Part shown: positions 11,201 to 22,850 of the stretch, piece by piece | How the letters are laid out: each line of letters opens with the position of its first letter | Numbering within the stretch: position 1 is the first letter of the stretch | DNA from: Antedon mediterranea | Taxonomy: Eukaryota; Echinodermata; Crinoidea; Comatulida; Antedonidae | Assembly (NCBI RefSeq): GCF_964355755.1 | Contig: NC_092674.1 | Coordinates: 1,369,001-1,433,000 of the forward strand | DNA length: 64,000 bases | Direction of reading: 5' to 3' | The notes under the pieces: model-generated | Told to the model about the DNA's origin: nothing | Database searches by the model: none | The model's input: only the letters and a program-made list of their open reading frames with translations | Position numbers and translations under genes: made by a program

Positions 11201-14200
11201 TCTCTAAATTGTTATTCTCCATCTCCATAAAAGGGTCCTGTAAAAACAGAATTGTAAACTTCTTTATGCAGGATCCTTGCCATCAATTATATACTGTAAT
11301 TGTAAAGTTATAAACAATGACTAAATAAATGTGAATGAATGAATGAATTAGTCTATAGACACTATTTTCATTGACCACTCAAGCCCGTAGCCAGGATTTT
11401 ACAGGGGGTTCTTTTTTCCCAAAAAGGCCCCTCTTATGGGAATTACCTCCGGTGTAACCAGCTTATATGATTTAATATCAAACGATCAAAACACCAATGA
11501 TATTGGTCACCAGCCACAAGAGCACCCCTCTCCTAAGAGTTTCCTGCCCCAGGACCTTGGCCAAAAAAATTGGAAAAGATAGAGCACTACAGGGGCAGTC
11601 GCAGACTCGCAGGACTATTTTAAGAGAATTGCCCAAAGACTCCAGTGCTGTAGACAATGAGTATTTGAGTAAGAAAATTGTTAAATGATACCCCTACATG
11701 GTACTCTCGCACGTAAAATTCATAATAAACTGCACCTCTAGTTCAACGGAAATGTCACTCACTCTATAGTGCGCTAGCAAACAGAGGATCGTAGTATAAT
11801 GTTATTCGACCGTTAATAAAACATACGCGACTAACAATAGGCCTATAAGATAACATTTTTGTTTTCGTTCAATGCGAACGTCATATCACGGGGAAGTTCC
11901 CGATGAAGGTAGGCCTACTTCTGGTACGGTATTACATTCTAATAACTGTACTCAATTATAGTAAATTTATTAGCAATTAATAATTTTAAAAAGTTATGAA
12001 TGATGGGAAAATAACGCTATTGGTGTTGTTGGATTTGTCAGCAGCGTTTGATACTGTTGATCACCAAAGACTGATAACCCGTCTGAGAAATCGCATTGGC
12101 ATTAATGGTGTTGCTCTTAACTGGTTCCAGTCATATCTTACAGGAAGACGTCAGCTAGTCTGTATCAATGATGTATTCTCAGATGAAGCTTGCCTGGAAT
12201 ATGGTGTACCACAGGGGTCAGTAATTGGGCCTGGCCAGTTTTCCATTTATACGCTTCCCCTTGGTGACATTATTCGCAAACACAGTCTACATTTCCATTT
12301 CTATGCAGATGATACACAGATTTATGTGTCAGTAAATCCAGTGCAAAGGGATGTTGCTGCAGCAATCAGTAAGATGGAAGCCTGTATAGAAGATGTTCGC
12401 AATTGGATGACAACAAATTACCTAAAGTTGAATGATGGAAAGACAGAGTTTATTTTCGTCGGGTCTAAATGTAACATCTCCAAAATCAACATCACACATA
12501 TCAGAATCGGAAACTCTAACATCGCTCCCTCATCGGTGGTCCGGAATCTGGGAATCATGCTGGATAGTAATCTCACTATGGAAGCACAAATAACAACGGT
12601 ATCCAAAGCAGCATGCATATCGATTAGGAACCTTGGTCGTATTCGCGGTAATCTTAACAAGAAAACAGCTGAATTGATTGTACACTCATTTGTCACTTCT
12701 AAAATTGACATTGGTAATGCCTTGTTGCAAAATCTCAAATACAACGTTTGCAGCGCTTGCAAAATATGGCAGCTAGAATTGTAACTTATACAAAATCAAA
12801 CGCTCACATAACTCCTGTTCTGATGGATTTGCATTGGTTGCCTGTTCAACAACGTATTAAGTACAAACTTGCGTTGTTTGTATTTAAGATCCTAAATGAC
12901 AGTGCTCCTGCTTATTTATCTGACCTTGTGGATCGTTACGAATCATCCCGCAGAGACCTACGATCATTGTCACAAAACCTTCTTCAAGAGCGTAGAGCGA
13001 AAAATCAATGGGGTCTTTTTACGTTGCGGCCGCAAGTGTATGGAACAGCTTACCAGCAACAGTTAAATGCTCAACTAGTCTAAACAGTTTCAAGACCAAC
13101 CTAAAGACGTCGCTATTCGCTGATGTTCTCGCACGTTGTTAATGCACAAAGCGCCATGAACGCCACATGGGTGGAGGATACCGGCGCTATATAAGTTTTC
13201 ATTTATTATTATTATTATACAAAAAATATGAAGCTGCTGCTATAAATATATTGCGCAAAACGTTAAATTGTGTTATTTTCAATTAAATGCTAAATAAAGT
13301 CAGATTTTAAAACCACAATTTCAAAAATTCATTGTTTATGTATCCACTATAAACTTTAAAAAAGGGTTGTTTAAACCACACTCCAAAATAAAACAAAGAA
13401 AATTATGATATGACATTTGCAGAAGGAAGCAAACTTTGCTCTGCTACCGGTATAAGTACACGGTTCAAATTTCGGAACTTCCATAAATTAATACGGAAAT
13501 TCGGCCTAATATTTACGGACGTATGGAAGTGAAGATAAATAGGGTACTACACGCATCGGAAAAAAAACTATACGCACAATTATGATTTCGCCTAAAAATT
13601 GGCCTTAGATTATGGAAAATCTCCGGCAAAACGCAACAATTATGGACAAATCGATTATCAGCATTGGTAATATGCCGCCTAATATTTAAAAGGAATGAAT
13701 ATAAGCTATATTTTTGTTTTGTCCCAAAGTTCATATGTGAATGCTTGATCCATTAGAAGTAATCTGTGATAGTTTTTATTGCAATATAGGGTTGGTGAAA
13801 TCTGTCCACAATAGGTTACTTTTCTGTCCATAATAGCTTACTTTCTGTCCATAATAGGTTACTTTCTGTCCATAATAGGGACTAGAGGGCGCTGTTGTTT
13901 GTCCAAAATAGGTAACTTTCATAATTGGCTGTCCAAAATAGGTGACTTTTTTGTCCACAATAGGGGATTTTATTGCCAGTCCCTATTATGGACAGAAAGT
14001 AACCTATTATGGAGAGAAAGGTAACCTATTATGGACAGATTTCACCAACCCCGCTCTTTTATTGCTTGTATTATAACACAAGTTCATTTTCGATTTTCAG
14101 TAAATTACCAATGGTTTGTTTAAGGTCCACTGTAACCCTCACTATTCAATCAAAAATTATTATACTACCATTGTTGAAAAACGGATTGCGTGATGTCAAA

Positions 14201-17200
14201 ATGGATTGCGTGATGTCAAAATGGATTGCGTGATGTCAAAATGGATTGCGTGATGTCAAAATGGATTGCGTGATGTCAAAATGGATTGCGTGATGTCAAA
14301 ATGGATTGATTTAACAAAGATACGACCTTGTCTGGTATTTGTGCAGTGATGAAGCGGAGGATTGTTTTTGTAGCGTTCCATTTAAAATAAATTTTCTTGT
14401 GAAATATTTTGGTTGTGAAGGTCGCTAAATTTGTTGGCGCCAGACTTCTTTTACCAATTTTAACAATAAGCTAATAACAAAACATGGAACAATGATAAAA
14501 TGCCGTAAAACTCTGTAACTACTTTATGACTAAGTCTATCAAGGTCCGAGTTTGCTCAGCTACCGACGCGGTATAATAATTACCTGTTAATTCTGAAATT
14601 CGCCCTAATATGACGGACGTGTACGGAAATGAAGATAAAGTGGGTAAACTACACGGAAAAATAAAACTATACGCAAAACTATAATTTGGCCTTAAATTAT
14701 GGAAAAACGCAATAATGAACAAATTGACGACCCATAGGACGGGTTATTCCCGAACACAGTGTGTGTTGGCCTCCTTTCGTATACCTCTCATCAAGAGAGA
14801 GATACATCTCCCTGCTCTCGGTAAGAAAATGTGGAGTTATTTACATGTATTTGACTAATACAGTACAAATATAACAAAATATAGCAAAATAGTCAACAAA
14901 ATATTGATAATAAAATACAATCATTTTAAAGTTAATATTGTGCCTTAAAGGGGGTTATTTGATTGTCAATTGGCTGTGTTTACAAAGGGCTGCCACACAC
15001 GCTATGGCTATACCATATTATTTGGCTATACTAGAAGAGCAGCAACTGGAAAGATGACAGCACATGTTTTTCCACTGTATTTTAGTAACCAAAATGGTTG
15101 ACACTTTTCGGGGAAAAGAATCATCAAAGACAGAAGTGAAGAATCTCTTATTACATATTATTTAGGCCTACTATTAAATTTTTTTTTTTATTAACTATAT
15201 TTTTTTACATAAAAATTGATTTGTTTAATAAAAGAAACCATTTGGTTTAGCGACGTTAATTGCTGGTTTGAGGAACAGGATCGTGCAGGCGATCCGTAAA
15301 AATGATGGACTGATCGCTTTCGGAAATTCGCTTTTATTGTGTAAAAAGAGTGATGGTCACAGAGAGGAGACCTACGCAAGAAACATCAATATTAAGCAAG
15401 GAGTTCTTAATTAGAACTCCCTATGCAGTTAGGGTTAAAAACGTCATTTTTTAACCAAACCTGGAAAAAATTATTTACAAAGGATTTTTATCATCAAACT
15501 TAACATATAAGTCCCAGGGGTCACCAAAAAAAGTTCTAGTGATTTTCTCTATGGGGGAAGGAGTTATGACCTTTTATATAAAGGTCAAATCTATTTTTAG
15601 TAACGAGTTAGTACTTCATTAACCACACAGTGTAGATGCTTAATTTTAGTCTCAAATTGTTCGCAATGTACAATTTCCTATTTGCAATAATGGAATATTT
15701 TTCTAAAAAATTACCAGCAATGCTATTTCTGACCTTTGACCTTTCTTGACCGGAAGTTTCATAGCTACATAACTATTTGACCTAGAGAGTGGGTTTTGGT
15801 CTTAATTTGTTTATAATGTACAACTTTATATTTGCAGTAATGACACATTTTTCTATAAAGCAAGTAGAAATACCATTTATTGACCGTTGAACCCAATTAA
15901 CCAATATTATTCAATTATTATTAATAATATAGTTCAAGTATTAACACCGCCACCACATGGCTGTACATAGGCTAAACTTTTTGACCAATCAGGAAGCGCC
16001 ATCTAGCAGGATACATTTCAAATGTTTGTTAGAAAGAGTGCAGCAACAGCATATCAAATCGAAAAACAGTGGGCAGGTGTATGGAGTGACATAGCAATTG
16101 AACAGACCCTTATGAGACATTCAAAATCACAGGGCGGTTTGTCTATGGGCCGGATGAGGGGTACTTCAACTACAAGCGGAGCAACATACCTGCCTTGGGT
16201 ACTGACTTTGAATCATGTTTCTGAGATCCATCACCTACTAGAAGACAAAGGAAATACTCCAAACCTGCCAAACAAAGAATGCTCACAAAGTGCAATGAAA
16301 ATTGACACATCTACCTTTGGTCAAGTACTCAATTGGTTCAATGAACGTTCTCCATTTGAAGATCCACAGAATAGTAAAATCATCGTTTCACTGTCGACAG
16401 GTTTATCCACTGAACGAAGTAAATTGTGACAATTGCTACAATATAGGTCTCACCATACAGAAACAAGTAGATGCTAAACCTCTGAATCACAGAATGTCTA
16501 CACGAAACATTAAACCATTATCATGTCTACAAAAATGTGTGAAAGTTGAAGAAAAGAATGCATATGTCAACAATACAACCCTATTTACAAGACTTGTCCT
16601 TCTCAGTGAACGTGATAACTTTTCACTACGTGAAACATTAAAATATGAACTGACACCTCTACCAACATCCCTGTATGATACCTCTGAATTTTTACAGAAG
16701 CCTGACAAGGCGTCACTTGGGAACTATCTCAAAACCATATCTGAGTCAGCCAGTGTTCAAACATCAACAATCCAACCCAGTGTGTACGTTATAGATGGAG
16801 GATGGTTGATACATCAGATTCCATGGACTCCAAATTAAAAATTCCTAGATATAATTAAATCCTACAGTAATTATATCAAAAAGAATTTCCAGGCAGGAAC
16901 ACTGTAGAAGTCATTTTTTACACTTACACACATGCATCAATAAAAGACCATGAACACAAACGCAGAACAAAGATTAAATGTGCAAATTATAAGGTGTCAA
17001 CAAACCAAAGATGTATTGTCCAAAAGACACAGTTTCTTTCAAATTTGAAAAATAAGCAAGAACTAATTAACTTATTAGGATCGACTTTAGCCGAGGATGG
17101 AGTTAATGTTTACCATGCTTATTCAGCAGATGCTGACATGCTCATAGTTGAACGTGCAATACAATCAACCGAACTAAGTTCCAATATAGTGGTTGTAGCA

Positions 17201-20200
17201 GAGGACGCGGACATTTTGGTTATGCTGGTTCACTGGAATAAGGGAAATAACATCTATCTTAAAACAAAATTAACTATGTATAATGTGTTAGAAATACAAG
17301 AGAAACTACCTAAGACTGTTCTTAAGTATATAATATTAATTCATGCATTCAGTGGATGTGATAGTACATCTTCTGTGTTTGGCAAGGGAAAAGTTAAACT
17401 AGCATCAAAGCTTGAAAAAATCAGTAATCTAGAGAAAATTGATGTATTTTATTCAGACACCCCCACAAATGAGGGGATACACAAAGCAGGCATCTCATTG
17501 ATGCAACTAATGTATGGTGCTGATGAAGACATGACAACATTAAGAGTACGTATGTACTCCAAAATGGTAGCGAGGGGTAGCTTAACAATTGAGCGTCACT
17601 CTCCAACTGAAGGTGCCATCCTACAGCACTCATTGAGGGTATGGTTTCAAGTACTGGACTGGAGGAAATTAGCACATCATGAAATTGATTCCACCAAATA
17701 CGGTTCAATGGTGAACTAACACCAGTCCCAACATTAGACGAATATGCTCCTATGTCACTCTTAAAGTTTATCTGTTGTAACTGTAAATCTGGAAATGGTA
17801 ATGAGATGTGTACAACGAATAGATGTAATTGTAGAAAGAGTAAGCTTAAATGCTTAAGTGCATGTGGGTCATGTATGGGCAAATGTGAAAATGGCTCATG
17901 TAACTTTTCATTCATTTTTCTGATGAAGACACCTAGGCTTTACTGACACAGTAATAATCTGGCTAGTCTCAACAACAAAAAAATCATCAGCTTTCGTCTA
18001 AGTGACGGTGTATGTTTTAAAGAAAGTTGATTATTTGGTAAAAATAATATCATTGTACGTCTATAATTACATGTAGATTTTAAACTATTACCAATAATAA
18101 GGAATCTTTAGTAAGTAAACGACTGGGAGCAATATCCAAGTTTCGGTGTTATTACATGATGAATAATCCCCTCGCCCACCCTCAAAAACATTTAAAATGT
18201 GATTTTTTTCTCAAGTTTGGTGCTCTTTTCACATATAAGGTTAAAAGTTAATAAAACCATACTTCTTGTCACAATTGTACATAATGCTCCATTATACCAA
18301 ATAGGAACATACATGTTCTTAACAATTTGAGACCAATATGAAGATTATGCGACCAGTAGTTATTGAGATATAATAAGCTGAGGTCAAAGGTCAAAACGTC
18401 AGAAATATCATTTCTGGTCACTTTTGGACAAAATGTTTCATTATGAAGAACAGGAATATGTATCTTCTAAACAATTTAAGACCAAAACCAAGTCTCCATG
18501 ATTAATGGTTACCAAGATACAAGCATGTCAAGTTGTAAGCGGCCATTTTGAAAATGGCGCCAAAAAAAAGTTTCCCATGGGCCAAATCCTTAGAACTTTT
18601 TTTTGGTGGTATTTTAGATTCATATAAAGGTTTTCCCATAAAAATCGCTTTGTAAATAATGTTTTCTAGGTTTGGTGCTGATTTTCCCTAACTTAAAGTG
18701 GCGAACGTCCCCTACGAAAAGCAACACGTGCGCAGTGTAACTAAAATGAACTACCTTTTTTTGCGGGGCTAATACTAAAGTCAGAGACGCCAAATGATGT
18801 AAAATCACGAATTTTCTTTGCCTGGCTGACCAATGCAGGGAATGGTCCGGCATTAACCACCATGTGCCTGGCTGACCAATGCAGGGAATGGTTCAGCATT
18901 GACCACCATGTGCCTGGCTGACCAATGCAGGCAATGGTCCAGCATTGACATTGAGACTATTCAGAAATATAGTATAGGAATATCCCTGGTATAACGTCAT
19001 TTCATACTAACCTCTGACATGGAATTGAGTCTTCTTTTCACAAGATTGCCACCATTTTCTTTAAATCTAAAAGATGTTGATCAATTTTTCAATTCAACCA
19101 GAAACGATTAAATCAGATTTTTTTTAATGCATAGAATTTTCTTAAAGTCGCAAAATGTCAACATTCATTTTGGAAACAGTTGTTTGGGCTGGTACAAGAT
19201 TTGGGAGAGTTTTGGGTCTGCAGCAATAATGTGCAACTTTGTTCATTCTCGTGCTCCCTGACACATACTATGAACAAGTTATTTTGTAAAATGTAGGCAT
19301 AACTCACTTATTCAACAACCATGGTAAGTATGTTCTACCATGCACTTGAAATGATGTCAAAAGCCATCCATTGCTAAAAAGAAAAAATTAAAAAATTATT
19401 GAAACACTCACACTCACAGTGCAGTTGATTTTACTAAGTACGAAACTTTAATAAATGGTACAATAGTATAGGCCTACAGGCCAATTTAAACAGACGAGCG
19501 ATAAACATACAATGTTATTCCTTATGATGACCATTTACACACAACATTAACGCGTAGCGGACGGGTGGTACAGATTTACTTGGACAAGCTACGCGGTTTT
19601 CCGATTACGTTACCGCTCACCTGTATAAATTGGCCTGGCATTTACACAATAGTTTATTTTGTTAGATATTTTTTTCACCTGTAGTTTGGAAAAAATGCAG
19701 TCATCTCTTTCGCATCAAGCTTTCTGCAGCCATAAAACTTTTCAGAACAGTCGTCCAACTACAAAGAGAGCACACTGTAAAATAATTCCACTTTTTAGAA
19801 TTAAATTCAAATTATTGTGTTGTGGAGAAATTGCATATTCTCACCTGTTCTTGCTTATTGCTGAGATAATAACCCGATAATATTGTCACACTGGCCGCTA
19901 CTGACTCTTTACTCCGTGTAATTGATTCCAGATATTTTCCAGTCCGTAAAATCCAGTCACTTAAAGAAAAGAGTTCTTCGGTTATTCGTGGAAAATAAAA
20001 ACTTGTTGTGATCAAAAGAAGTCAATTATGTTTATGTACATTTTAACTGTACAGAGAGATTTAGATAAAAGTAAAAATAAGAAAAAGTATTTTTTTTTTC
20101 TTTAAATGATTATACTCTTTAAGTGATAGCCCTGCCTATGTACGTTTATATAATTTCAGGCTCGAAAATGTCTTGTTTATTTAAAGATGTATTGTCCACC

Positions 20201-20996
20201 AAAAATCATGAAAAATAAAGATTTATAAATCAGATTTTTTAATAGCCTAATTTGCAGTTTTAATGAAGCTTTCACTTCGATAGAAATGCAATTTTTTTCA
20301 TTAAGGAAAAAAAAGTTTTAAAAAAAATTTATTTAACCAAAAACCCATAGTCAATTTGACTATTGTATGCGTTAGACAGTTTTTTTCAGGTAAATTCAAG
20401 ATTCAAGATTCAAGAAATTTTATTTGTCCATAAAAATGGAAATTCACTTTGCTTGGTAGATTAAAACAACAATATTGCAACAATTTAAAAACGTGCAGTA
20501 TAATAACAGATTAAAAATACAAGATAAAAAGTTAAAAATACTGTTAAAAATGTAAAACTATTAGAAATTGCATTAACGTCTTACATTAGAATTAAAAATA
20601 TGAATGCTATTTACAACGAAGGATTTTTTAGTTCTACAAAGATTTGCTCTTGGAAGTTGTAGCCTAATGCCTGATCTATTAATAAATAATTTCCAATTTC
20701 TGGTCAAAGTGAACAATTATGAACAAATTAAAATATTATTTTTTTCAGGGGGACAATTATATCTTGAATCAGCATGAATACCTCATCATTTGATTATCTT
20801 GGTGAGATCCACCACCTTCCAGCGTAGGTTCCCACAATCCTGCAGCACCATCACTTGTAGTATCTGGTGACAACTTGTCAGCAATGATAGTGACATGTGT
20901 ATTGGGGTTCTGTTGTTGGATGACAATGGCGGTAGATAGCCCTATAATACCGCAGCCAACCACACATACTTTGCCATACTCTTTGTTTATACTCAT
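8264..20996 (-). CDS. DDO: D-aspartate / D-amino-acid oxidase, complete ten-exon gene
   Basis: FAD-dependent oxidase that deaminates D-amino acids to 2-oxo acids, with H2O2 and ammonia; family members are peroxisomal. Exons (minus): 20996-20782, 20001-19845, 19758-19679, 19373-19308, 19066-19012, 11174-11073, 10674-10595, 9254-9137, 8884-8786 and 8392-8264. All junctions have AG/GT signals and phases agree, giving about 366 aa (mammalian enzymes are about 340-350). Exon 1 holds the Rossmann FAD motif [12 protein letters not shown]. Exon 4 has GWLLTSF and YLPWL. Exon 6 has [12 protein letters not shown] and YPIRGQVIR. Exons 7-8 give APWVKHF, HIIP and VVVGGKYQ. Exon 9 has [13 protein letters not shown] with the substrate-binding Arg. 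Exon 10 has [10 protein letters not shown]. The C-terminus KRKL is a weak PTS1-like tail. I cannot settle D-Asp versus neutral D-amino-acid specificity. Exon 8 could use either of two donors four codons apart in phase; GTTAGT fits the family length. Intron 5 is 7.8 kb and full of transposons. The tail of exon 6 is tandemly duplicated downstream. Confidence 0.93.
9569..10329. repeat. 38-bp minisatellite, about 20 copies, in an oxidase intron
   Basis: The unit starts GCACACAAGTGTTGATCAGC and ends GGACGTCCAT. Nearly every copy is identical, with AAGG/AAAG alternation at one site. It lies inside the intron between oxidase exons 7 and 8 and contains no exon sequence. Confidence 0.95.
10761..11120 (-). 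repeat. 52-bp tandem array made of an exon end plus its splice donor
   Basis: Seven units start at 10761, 10813, 10865, 10917, 10969, 11019 and 11071. The last is the real 3' end of oxidase exon 6 (YPIRGQVIR followed by GTTAGT). The other six lie downstream in the intron. Each carries the same coding tail and donor; one has a 2-bp deletion. The two most exon-proximal units keep the Gly codon of RGQ, while the more distal ones read Asp there. The unit length is not a multiple of three and contains TAA, so use of a distal donor would disrupt the protein. Confidence 0.93.
11990..13218 (+). mobile_element. L2/CR1-like LINE fragment, frameshifted, antisense in the oxidase intron
   Basis: A 262-codon frame (11996-12784) holds RT motif A ([16 protein letters not shown]), motif B-like [13 protein letters not shown] and the YADDTQIY box. 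Near 12735 the frame shifts; the C-terminal part resumes at 12748-13083 with [33 protein letters not shown] and APAYLSDL. A conserved 3' UTR (CGCCATGAACGCC, GGCGCTATATAAG) ends in an (ATT)n tail at 13202-13218. The 5' end is truncated near 11990. LVDRYESSR and the microsatellite tail rather than poly(A) fit the CR1/L2 group. One clear frameshift and the truncation make it inactive. Confidence 0.9.
13440..13740. repeat. Dispersed repeat family X, copy 1
   Basis: Shares an ordered series of words with 14515-14740 and 21236-21680: GGAAATTCGGCCTAATAT, GACGT, GAAGATAAA(T/G)(A/T)GGGTA, ACTATACGCA and TTATGGA(C)AAAT. Copies differ by many substitutions. Nothing coding is seen. Confidence 0.6.
13789..14051. 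mobile_element. 263-bp foldback element (MITE-like) with nested inverted repeats
   Basis: The ends are inverted copies: GGGTTGGTGAAATCTGTCCA at the left and its complement at the right. Behind each end, the words ACAGAAAGT(A)ACCTATTATGG repeat two to four times in opposite orientation on the two sides, so almost the whole element can fold on itself. No ORF. It lies in oxidase intron 5. Confidence 0.85.
14183..14302. repeat. 20-bp tandem repeat, six copies
   Basis: The unit GGATTGCGTGATGTCAAAAT repeats exactly, followed by a partial seventh copy. Intronic in the oxidase gene. Confidence 0.95.
14515..14760. repeat. Dispersed repeat family X, copy 2
   Basis: Same word order as 13440-13740, then GACCCATAGGACGGG and CACAGTGTGTG, which are shared with the third copy at 21.5 kb. 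Confidence 0.6.
15428..18692 (+). mobile_element. DNA transposon with long terminal inverted repeats carrying a PIN/CXC-type ORF
   Basis: Sequence at about 15428-15760 recurs in inverted orientation at about 18300-18692. Both arms hold, in order: GTTAGGG, ACCAAACCT, ATTATTTACAAAG followed within two bases by GATTTTTAT, CACCAAAAAAAGTTCTA, GACCTTTGACC and TCTCAAATTGTT. These arms enclose the broken ORF at 16022-17946, so the two belong to one element of about 3.3 kb. Exact outer ends and target duplication are uncertain; TTAA follows the right end but is not next to the left end. It sits in the 7.8-kb oxidase intron, antisense to the gene. Confidence 0.72.
16022..17946 (+). pseudogene. Decayed transposon protein: acidic-motif (PIN/XPG-like?) domain and C-terminal CXC zinc cluster
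   Basis: One protein is readable across several frames: 16022-16410, a shift to 16395-16838, a stop and shift near 16838-16920, 16990-17719, and a shift into 17705-17946. Middle motifs are [43 protein letters not shown] and [17 protein letters not shown]. The spaced Asp pairs recall PIN/XPG-fold nucleases (inference). The end is a dense Cys cluster, [20 protein letters not shown] then CRK and [13 protein letters not shown], resembling the CXC (tesmin/TSO1-like) zinc domain. At least three frameshifts or stops make it inactive. Multi-copy proteins of this build occur in many invertebrates. An Academ-type relation (XPG nuclease transposons) is possible but unproven. Confidence 0.75.
18819..18955. 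repeat. 46-bp tandem repeat, three copies
   Basis: The unit begins TGCCTGGCTGACCAATGCAG and ends ACCACCATG; the third copy is incomplete. It lies just upstream (plus sense) of oxidase exon 5 and holds no exon sequence. Confidence 0.9.
19478..19636. mobile_element. 159-bp foldback element (MITE-like)
   Basis: AGGCCAATTTAAACAGACGA at the left matches the complement of the right end (AGGCCAATTTATACAGGTGA) with three differences, followed by GCG(A/G)TAA in both arms. The centre is GC-rich. It lies in the oxidase intron between exons 3 and 4. Confidence 0.75.
20393..20720 (-). pseudogene. CR1-like LINE 3' end in oxidase intron 1
   Basis: On the minus strand, [21 protein letters not shown] followed by a stop matches the end of CR1-group LINE proteins. 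A 3' UTR follows and a 7-bp microsatellite tail (ATTCAAG)n at 20396-20416, typical of CR1 rather than poly(A) elements. Confidence 0.6.
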
Positions 20997-21235
20997 ATTT
21001 AAATTCTAGTGAAACTGAAAATGCATTTTTTGTTTGTTGACATAAAAATCAGAAAAAAACCTCAAATATATATAATAATTTAACATGATATTCCGTCCCA
21101 ATGAAATAAATAAACATCGAAATATTGACTCCTGATATATAACATTGTACATATTTTGTTAAAATATTTTGAATTTTGTTTTTTGTAAATAAATAAATGA
21201 ATGAATTAAACGCTGTTATTTCAACACTGTCAATT

Positions 21236-21680
21236 TCTCACTGTTATATTCTACATAAGATGAAGATAAATAGGGTACTACGAAAATACTTAAATGATGG
21301 GGCATCTCCGGTAAATGCAATAATAAAGCTTGGTTCCCACTAGAACGTAACGCAAGGACGTAAACGCAACGCAAGCGTTTTAACCAATGACAAGCAAAGT
21401 TATAGACAGTTAGCAATCACAAGCGAATAAGCCATCGCTTGTGATTGGTCAATTCACTTGCGTTGCGTTACGTCCTTGCGTTGCGTCGCTAGTGGGAACC
21501 ACGCTTTATGGACAAATCAACGACCCATATGACGGGGTTTACCACGAACACAGTGTGTAGTGGCATTTCGTACCTTCTCGTGACGCACACAAGCAATCCA
21601 AACAGTCAGAAATTCATTCTGAGCATGTTCAGAAATATATCCACTCACACAAATACGCTGACAGCCGGCGGTAAATTGTG
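21236..21680. repeat. Dispersed repeat family X, copy 3, split by a miniature element
   Basis: The left part (GATGAAGATAAATAGGGTAC...CATCTCCGGTAAA) and right part (TTATGGACAAATC, GACCCATATGACGGG, CACAGTGTGT) are contiguous in copies 1 and 2. Here they are separated by the MITE-2 copy at 21327-21508, so the MITE jumped into the older repeat. Confidence 0.65.
21327..21508. mobile_element. MITE-2 copy (complete foldback)
   Basis: Ends AGCTTGGTTCCCACTAG and its complement. Inner arms hold CGTAACGCAAGGACGT and ACGCAACGCAAGCG, with CTTGTGATTGGTCAA in the right half. Flanked by TAA/TTA-like trinucleotides. Confidence 0.85.
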
Positions 21681-22850
21681 CGCGGTATTGTAATGCTGGT
21701 TAATTTTGGGCTGCTATTTGTCAATTTACATATAGGCTCTTCCAAAACTGGACTTTTATAACGTTAATGGTTATTAGATATGATTAAATGGGATCTAAAT
21801 TTTAATTTAGTGACAGAAAAAAACATTTAGCATAAGATTAAGGGTGTTGCCCGGGCAATCGGGGCAACCCCCTGCGTTCGCCCCCTGCCATGATATGCAA
21901 TTGAATCTGAGTTCTATTCATATCATATTTATAGCCAGATGTCAGTGTTAGCTGGGCACTCATGAGTTCAGTAGCAAAAGGAGGCCATCGGCATGAAAAT
22001 GGGATCGGGGGATAGAGGGAGCGAGAAAAGGCCAACCTAAAGACCTCCCTAAACAATGTACATATGCCTAATGAAATAACTATCATATGTCTAATACTTA
22101 CTACTCTTCTTTATAGTATTTGTTACAGTAAATAAAATATCTGGAACCAGAGATATATCCAGTCTCGACGGGACTGGCAGGTAAACAAAATGAAACTACT
22201 AAAAGTTAAGTAGTATAATAGGATTAATAGTTATTATTTCTCTCAATGACGTTGACCTTTGTGAATTATCTACAGGAATCCTTCTCTATATAGATAGGCC
22301 TATTATATGCCATAGTGTGATACGTGCAGACCCCTATACTATACTAGGATGGATGTGCATTTTGACAAATATTAATTTAAGTTTCTAAACGTTACAAACG
22401 TAAAGATATAACGTGTCCCCTTAAATTTATTTATTTTTTGTTAAATATGCCATTTTGAGAAATGGTATTTAGAGAAGAGTCCGGAAGAACTTTCCAACCG
22501 TAATACTACGTTTATTAATTCGGTTTTAATAATTTAGCTCATTTCTCAGCAAATAATTCGATCGACGTAAGTGTAGCGTTGTTTGGTTTAGCTCTCCAAT
22601 CTCTAAGACCTTGGGGTGTGTTTCACCATCGTCGCTAGTGCTAAAATAACGATCTTGTCGTTTATAGGCCTATATCTTATCTTCGCTGCCAATCATCTCT
22701 CTTACTTTTTTCCATTCGCTACAACGCGTTGATTGGTTAAAAACGTTGTAAGTATTCAGCCAATAGGAAATCGTTAAATAATGCCATAGATATAATTATT
22801 TTCTTGATTTCAGTAAATCGAGTTTATACACAGGAAGGTAGCAGAACAGA

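Larger units (their letters stand above)
20997..22850. other. Divergent intergenic region between the oxidase (minus) and the adhesion GPCR (plus)
   Basis: 1.85 kb between two start codons facing away from each other. It holds repeat family X copy 3 with a nested miniature element (21236-21680). Regulatory elements of both genes should lie here, but I see no clear TATA arrangement for either. Confidence 0.5.

Noticed and set aside
17421-17915. 164-codon minus-strand ORF
   Set aside because: Antisense of the transposon ORF with the CXC cluster, which has recognisable motifs on the plus strand.
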